This document shows, one piece after another, positions 59,737 to 64,000 of a stretch of DNA of 64,000 nucleotides; position 1 is the stretch's first letter; the number at the start of each line of letters is the position of its first letter. The DNA is taken from contig NZ_LGHP01000001.1 of assembly GCF_001280845.1 (NCBI RefSeq), positions 4,505,777 to 4,569,776 on the forward strand, read 5' to 3'. A program made the position numbers and the translations under genes. Source of the DNA: Bacillus sp. FJAT-28004. GTDB lineage: Bacteria > Bacillota > Bacilli > Paenibacillales > Paenibacillaceae. Below the pieces are notes generated by a model, which was given only the letters and a program-made list of their open reading frames with translations, searched no databases and had not been told where the DNA came from.

Positions 59737-59917
59737 TTGTACTTTGTGCAACGTACCGCCCTTTATAACAGTAACGCTGGTGCTAGACTGCAGTTACTGC
59801 AATAGAAACCTAACACAGTAGCTCATATTTCAAATTGCAAGCTATTACTATTGCATTTCTGCAACCCAGCTCCTTTATTAGGCCCTTATGTCAGGTTTCT
59901 AATGCACTTTGTGCAGT
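59737..59917. repeat. Intergenic palindromic repeat cluster
   Basis: Two copies of a 29-nt element face each other: 59787-59815 (ACTGCAnnnnnTGCAATAGAAACCTAACA pattern) and the complement of 59889-59917. They agree at all but a few positions outside the 5-nt spacer. Further partial copies with the core ACTTTGTGCA or its relatives lie at 59738-59751 and 59850-59865. No gene covers the region. Confidence 0.6.
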
Positions 59918-59968
59918 GGCGACCAATTTTCAGCGGTAATTCTCCTAGTCATGTAGGTTTATACGTTT

Positions 59969-59995
59969 ATAGGTTAATAAGTTCATAGGTTAATA
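59969..59995 (+). repeat. Short direct repeat ATAGGTTAATA
   Basis: Two exact 11-nt copies at 59969-59979 and 59985-59995, 16 nt apart, lie just after the stop of the convergent HAD gene. A partial third copy lies at about 59954. Significance unknown. Confidence 0.4.
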
Positions 59996-59998
59996 GCT

Positions 59999-60844
59999 TT
60001 AGTACTGCCCCTTAGTCACACGATGAATATACTTTGCCACGCCATCCTCATCGTTGCTCTCTACGACTAGCGTGGATAGCGCAATGAGATTGGGATGTGC
60101 ATTGGAAACGGCGACCTTAGTTCCTGCTGTTTCAAACATTCCTAAGTCATTGAGATTGTCTCCGAATGCCGTGACGTCCTCAGGCATGCAATGCATCAGC
60201 TCAGCCCATTGCTTCAACCCTTCCTTTTTATTTGCCTTGCTGTGACTAAACTCCAGAAAATAATGATTTTCTATGTACTGATCCTTCATGAGGTGGATAT
60301 GAACCTGATTGCCGAATCTACGCTGTACTTCATCTTTAAGTGGCTCAAGCTCATGCAGCAATCCAATATAGGTAACGATAAGTGTTCTAAAAGCATCGGA
60401 GCATTCGAGCAGCAGCATTTCTCCAAAACGAGGATCATTAGGGCGGCTCTCGTAAAAGGTTAAGTCGCCCATTCGAAGCAGCTTCTCGTGAAATACTCGT
60501 TCTTTATCCTCTTCGTCAAGCGCGAACAAAAAGGGAATCAAACCTTGTTTTCTCCCTATTTCAATAATTTGATTTGTAGTTTCGTTATCCAGCCAATATC
60601 CGCCTATGACTTTCGATGAGACAGGATCAAAGATAACAGCGCCATTATATAAAATAATCGGATATTTCCACGGAATAACAGATACGATTTTGTTAGAGCT
60701 AATATAGCTTCTTGCCGTTGCATAACTAATGATGATACCTTGCTTCATCGCGTTGCATATGACGTTAATTGTATACTCGGACAAGGTAGCATCCGATTGA
60801 AGCAGCGTTCCGTCGAGATCCGTAAGGAAATGCTTATTTGTCAT
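59999..60844 (-). CDS. HAD-superfamily hydrolase, Cof/IIB type
   Basis: The 281-residue phosphatase has the HAD motif I LTDLDGTLL (nucleophile Asp9, Asp11), motif II ISYATARS, the motif III Lys region KKEGLKQW and motif IV FGDNLNDLGMF near residue 230, with a IIB-type cap domain between. Such enzymes dephosphorylate sugar phosphates or flavin-like metabolites; substrate is unknown. It begins 15 nt after the MocR regulator gene and is probably co-transcribed with it. Confidence 0.9.
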   Translation of the reverse strand: MTNKHFLTDLDGTLLQSDATLSEYTINVICNAMKQGIIISYATARSYISSNKIVSVIPWKYPIILYNGAVIFDPVSSKVIGGYWLDNETTNQIIEIGRKQGLIPFLFALDEEDKERVFHEKLLRMGDLTFYESRPNDPRFGEMLLLECSDAFRTLIVTYIGLLHELEPLKDEVQRRFGNQVHIHLMKDQYIENHYFLEFSHSKANKKEGLKQWAELMHCMPEDVTAFGDNLNDLGMFETAGTKVAVSNAHPNLIALSTLVVESNDEDGVAKYIHRVTKGQY

Positions 60845-60859
60845 TCATAACGCCCCCAG

Positions 60860-62296
60860 CTATTCATTATTAGCGGATGGAGGAGCTGCTGCTCCTGCCC
60901 ATGCCTTCGCGAGCAAGCGAACCCCTCGTTCCATGTCTCTTTCGTTAAGCCCGCCGAAACCCAAATAGAGTCTTGGAACACGACCCTGTAGGATGGACGC
61001 ATCCTGTGAAGCATATACGTAAACATCTTCGGCAGCAGCCAGTTTAACTAACTCTTCGGCACTGCTTGTCGTTTGAACGACTATTTCGACGTGCATCCCC
61101 GCAGACTCTCCAATGATCTGAACATACACAGGCAAATACGTGTTAATGAAATGAATCAGCTTTGCACGCTTTTTACGATAAAGATGACGAACCTTCCTTA
61201 CATGCCTGTACCAATGCCCTCGTTCCATGAACAACTGCATGGCCCACTGGTCGATACGTGATGGACTTGTAAGTGTATGTTCTATGGATTGCAGCTTGCT
61301 GAGCAGTTGCACAGGTATAACCATATAATTCATACGCAGGGCGGGTGTGAAGGCTTTGGAAAATGTTCCGATATAGATGACGTTGCCTTGATGATCTAAT
61401 CCTTGAAGGGAAGGGAGTGTTCTGCCAGTATAGCGAAACTCTCCGTCGTAATCATCCTCAATGATATAGGCGCTGTTCGTGCTCGCCCATTTAAGCAGCA
61501 GCTGCCTAGTTGAGTAGAGCAAGGGGCTCCCTGTAGGTCGATGTGAGGGAGTGACGTATAAGATTCGAATTCGTTTGTTTTCTAATTCAGCAATCAAGCG
61601 TTCATTGTCATTGATTGGAACAGGAGCAACGTTGAAGCTATGCTGCTGGAAGGTAGCTCTAACCTGAGCGATGCCGGCTTCTTCGACTGCAATGGTAGAG
61701 GCGGGGTTTAGCAGCCTAGAGAGAATGTGTGTGCTGTAAGAAAAGCCTGACCCGATGATGATTTGCTCAGGAGTACAATTGACGCCTCTTGAACGCTTCA
61801 AATAGTGGGTTAATTGCAGACGCAAATTGTACTCGCCTCGTGGGTCCCCATACTGATGAACATAATTAGCGTGAAGGGATAATGCTTCATGGAGAACAGA
61901 TTTCCATGCGCGAATGGGGAACGATTCTCCGTCTACAGCGAGCAGGTTGAAATCAACGACAGAACCGTTATAGCTAGCATTCGGTATCGAATGACGATGA
62001 GGGCGAGCCTGCTCTGCTGGAGCTTCCTTACGCAACTCAATGGCTTCAGGTTTTAATTGCGATTGTATAACAAATAGACCAGCGCGCGGCTTGCTAAGAA
62101 CATAACCTTCTACCAGCAGCATGTGATACGCCGTTTCGATGGTTGTTTTACTAAGCTTTGTTTGCTCGCGCAGCGATCGTATAGAAGGAAGCTTCGTTCC
62201 ATTCTCTAGAGCACCAGATTGTATGAGTCCGCGAATATGTCGGTATAAAACCAAATAAACAGGGCCTTGCTCTTCTTCTGAAAGGTTGATATCCAT
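60860..62296 (-). CDS. MocR-type regulator: GntR DNA-binding domain fused to aminotransferase-like domain
   Basis: The 478-residue protein has an N-terminal GntR winged helix (LYRHIRGLIQSGALENGTKLPS, then LREQTKLSKTTIETAYHMLL) at about residues 10-75. A fold-type I PLP aminotransferase domain follows, with the Schiff-base Lys in IGTFSKAFTPALR (about residue 315). MocR proteins sense PLP or amino-group metabolites and often control divergent genes. Here the divergent neighbour is a RidA-family gene, and direct repeats lie between them. The HAD gene follows. Confidence 0.92.
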   Translation of the reverse strand: MDINLSEEEQGPVYLVLYRHIRGLIQSGALENGTKLPSIRSLREQTKLSKTTIETAYHMLLVEGYVLSKPRAGLFVIQSQLKPEAIELRKEAPAEQARPHRHSIPNASYNGSVVDFNLLAVDGESFPIRAWKSVLHEALSLHANYVHQYGDPRGEYNLRLQLTHYLKRSRGVNCTPEQIIIGSGFSYSTHILSRLLNPASTIAVEEAGIAQVRATFQQHSFNVAPVPINDNERLIAELENKRIRILYVTPSHRPTGSPLLYSTRQLLLKWASTNSAYIIEDDYDGEFRYTGRTLPSLQGLDHQGNVIYIGTFSKAFTPALRMNYMVIPVQLLSKLQSIEHTLTSPSRIDQWAMQLFMERGHWYRHVRKVRHLYRKKRAKLIHFINTYLPVYVQIIGESAGMHVEIVVQTTSSAEELVKLAAAEDVYVYASQDASILQGRVPRLYLGFGGLNERDMERGVRLLAKAWAGAAAPPSANNE

Positions 62297-62310
62297 CTTA
62301 TCCCCACACG

Positions 62311-62344
62311 ATCTGACCCTTAAAATTGATATAAATCTGACACT
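62311..62344. promoter_or_regulatory. Direct repeat in the mocR-ridA intergenic region
   Basis: ATCTGACCCT (62311-62320) and ATCTGACACT (62335-62344) match at 9 of 10 bases and start 24 bp apart. A TATAAA box for the ridA gene lies about 25 nt downstream. MocR regulators typically bind direct repeats between divergent genes. Confidence 0.55.
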
Positions 62345-62426
62345 GTGTTAGAGGTCAATTCTAGTATAAACTTTGGAATAGGCTTCCATCAATAACAAGA
62401 AATATAAATAGAAAGAAGGGGTTGTT

Positions 62427-62912
62427 ATGCCTCAAGTAGAAGGAACCATTGAAAGAAGATTAACGGCATTAGGTATTTTTCTTCCGAAGGCGAGCGAGCC
62501 CGCAGCTAAATATGCTAACTGCGTATTTTCAAATGGACTTCTGTTTGTATCCGGTAAAGGACCAGCTGCGACGATCAAAGGTAAGCTTGGCAACGAGCTC
62601 ACGACAGCAGAAGGTTATCAATTGGCTAGGCAGGCAGGAATTGAAGTTCTCGCCGTATTAAAAACTACATTGGATCAGCTGGATCTTGTGACCCGCGTCG
62701 TAAAGGTGCAAGGTTTTGTGAATGCTGATCCGAGCTATGAAGAGCATCATAAGGTGCTTGATGGCTTTTCCGATTTGATGCTGGAGGTATTTGGCGAGAG
62801 GGGAATTCATGCCCGTTCGGTCATGGGAGCGAGCTCATTAAGAAATCAGCTGCCGATCATTGTAGATTCTATTTTTGAAGTGGCCCCTCGGATAAAGTCT
62901 TCTAATTATTAG
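62427..62912 (+). CDS. RidA (YjgF/YER057c/UK114) family protein
   Basis: The 161-residue protein has the RidA fold: an extended N-terminus, FSNGLLFVSGKGP near residue 32 and a C-terminal HARSVMGASSLRNQLPIIVDSIFEV with the Arg that in RidA contacts the imine substrate. It should hydrolyse reactive enamine/imine intermediates of PLP enzymes, fitting its divergent MocR neighbour. It is longer than canonical RidA (about 130 residues) and belongs to the YjgF-like subgroup. AAGGGG precedes the ATG. Confidence 0.9.
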   Translation: MPQVEGTIERRLTALGIFLPKASEPAAKYANCVFSNGLLFVSGKGPAATIKGKLGNELTTAEGYQLARQAGIEVLAVLKTTLDQLDLVTRVVKVQGFVNADPSYEEHHKVLDGFSDLMLEVFGERGIHARSVMGASSLRNQLPIIVDSIFEVAPRIKSSNY

Positions 62913-62957
62913 CCGTTGCATTTGCTTTAATATTGCCTTAACATTAAAGTTTAGGAA

Positions 62958-62983
62958 GGCCGTCAGGTGATGACGGTTTTTTT
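62958..62983 (+). terminator. Terminator after the RidA gene
   Basis: CCGTCA / TGACGG with a short loop is followed by seven T residues. Confidence 0.75.
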
Positions 62984-63023
62984 CTATTTAAAAGAAAGTG
63001 TTTATTTCTAAGGAGTGAGAGTC

Positions 63024-64000
63024 TTGAAGTTTTTTCCCAAACGTTACGACAGATCACTGTTTATCGTTGTATTCATCCTTATGATGTTGAAAATGCTCCT
63101 GTTTCGCCATTTCGTCTTTCAGGGCATACAGGTGGAGAGCTTGCTGCCGGATGCGGCAGCTGTACTAGCGTTGCTTCTGCTACTGGATCTGATCACCTTT
63201 GCGAGGTGGAGAGGAGCCGTGTTTGGGCTCGTAAATGCAGTGCTTTCCCTGCTGTTATTTGCATCAACGGTTTATTTCAGCTACTACGGGACAGTGCCTA
63301 CTTATACCGCGCTGCATGGACTTGACCAGGTACTGCAGGTTCGGACAAGTGTAGGGTCCATTATTTTACCTTCTTATTATATCTACTTTTTAGATGTTGC
63401 CGTCTTGGCTGTTATATATATCGTTAAACGAGTCAGAGGCATACACAGCGATGGACGCAAGCGGATTGCAAAACCATTGTACACAGCAATTGCAGCTGTT
63501 CTGTGCGTTGCGATCTCGGGTGGTTTCATTTGGTCCGCGAATACGATTCCGAATGAGATCGTGAAAGCTGAGAATTTAGGTTATATCGATTATCAGGTAG
63601 CGGCAGCCATTAAGGCGAGCAAAGAACAGGCTGCACTGGAGAATGGAAATGTGGAAGAGACGGGGGCTGAAGCGGTAGCACTCAAATCCTCTTATTTTGA
63701 CCAAGCTGGAGATATGGTTGTTGCAGGTACACCCAATTATTTCGGGTTTGCCAAAGGGAAAAATGTTATCGTTATACAGATGGAGGCATTTCAAAACTTT
63801 GCAATCAACCTCTCTGTCGGTGGTCAGGTGGTTACACCCGTGCTTAATCAGCTAGCTAAGGAAAGCTTCTACTTTCCACATGTTTTTCAACAAATAGGAC
63901 AAGGCAACACATCGGACGCTGAATTCATGTCGAATACATCCATTTACCCGACCGGTGATATCGCGATGTCGACAGGCTACGGCGACCGAGTGTTACCTAG
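63024..64000 (+). CDS. LTA synthase family (sulfatase-fold) membrane protein, 3' truncated by window edge
   Basis: A TTG at 63024 with AAGGAG 8 nt upstream opens a frame that runs to the window end without a stop, so no complete protein is visible. The first 325 or so residues show about five membrane helices, a linker, then the sulfatase-like domain with VIVIQMEAFQNF (a metal-binding Glu) and GQGNTSDAEFMSNTSIYP, in which the Thr matches the LtaS catalytic residue. LtaS-type enzymes polymerise glycerol phosphate from phosphatidylglycerol on the cell surface. It could be the LTA primase or a paralogue; the C-terminus is needed to tell. Confidence 0.88.
   Translation, partial: MKFFPKRYDRSLFIVVFILMMLKMLLFRHFVFQGIQVESLLPDAAAVLALLLLLDLITFARWRGAVFGLVNAVLSLLLFASTVYFSYYGTVPTYTALHGLDQVLQVRTSVGSIILPSYYIYFLDVAVLAVIYIVKRVRGIHSDGRKRIAKPLYTAIAAVLCVAISGGFIWSANTIPNEIVKAENLGYIDYQVAAAIKASKEQAALENGNVEETGAEAVALKSSYFDQAGDMVVAGTPNYFGFAKGKNVIVIQMEAFQNFAINLSVGGQVVTPVLNQLAKESFYFPHVFQQIGQGNTSDAEFMSNTSIYPTGDIAMSTGYGDRVLP

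Noticed and set aside
1..64000. CRISPR arrays, tRNA or rRNA genes, prophage or transposase genes
   Set aside because: No regularly spaced repeats, cloverleaf-type sequences or transposase/integrase coding frames were found.

Overview
The window looks like a chromosomal segment of a Paenibacillus-type Firmicute. The signs are low-to-mid GC, strong AGGAGG ribosome sites, GTG and TTG starts, several YesM/YesN-type two-component pairs beside sugar transporters, large AraC regulators fused to other domains, a Btr-like siderophore regulator, and B. subtilis-like deo and CsoR loci. This assignment is inferred from gene content; no rRNA is present. I see no tRNA, rRNA, CRISPR array, prophage or insertion sequence.

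Layout. 1-945 is the 3' end of a serine beta-lactamase-family gene. 1043-6688 (minus) is a six-gene nucleoside salvage operon, deoC-cdd-nupC-deoB-deoD-pdp, behind a promoter with a DeoR-like operator and half-site. 6859-10835 holds a membrane M28 peptidase, an ATP-grasp ligase and two small envelope proteins. 11045-20125 is an oligosaccharide unit: a GH5 glycosidase without signal peptide, two CUT1 permeases, a binding lipoprotein, and a YesM/YesN pair. 20187-24574 holds small genes of limited annotation (DUF3626, AraC, VOC, DUF6526, DUF2306, thioredoxin).

24640-30652 is a copper-type locus: a DHA2 MFS exporter, csoR, a decayed second csoR copy, copZ, copA and a His-rich lipoprotein. A 17-nt G-rich element occurs four times, each inside a promoter-like context. 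A two-component system with an ABC exporter follows (30791-34146), then an AI-2E family membrane protein. 36031-41738 is an Opp/Dpp peptide transporter with the binding protein last. 41805-44513 holds a siderophore-binding lipoprotein and a Btr-like regulator, each behind a Fur-box-like site.

44670-51103 is a mixed accessory stretch: an Sm-like small protein, a GNAT acetyltransferase with a possible leader-peptide hairpin, an AraC protein with an internal ribosome site, OsmC, TetR and SDR genes, a SET-domain protein and an NTR/TIMP-like protein. 51372-59563 is a membrane-anchored sugar-binding protein, histidine kinase and YesN regulator (a putative three-component sensor) next to an mglBAC-like transporter whose promoter carries a 13-bp direct repeat with 21-bp spacing. 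59999-64000 holds a HAD phosphatase, a divergent MocR regulator and RidA-family gene, and the 5' part of an LTA-synthase-family gene cut by the window end.

The most unusual points are the csoR relic and the four-copy operator, the leader ORF and hairpin before the acetyltransferase, the internal start in the AraC gene, the three-component sugar sensor with its direct-repeat operator, and a palindromic intergenic repeat family at 59737-59917.
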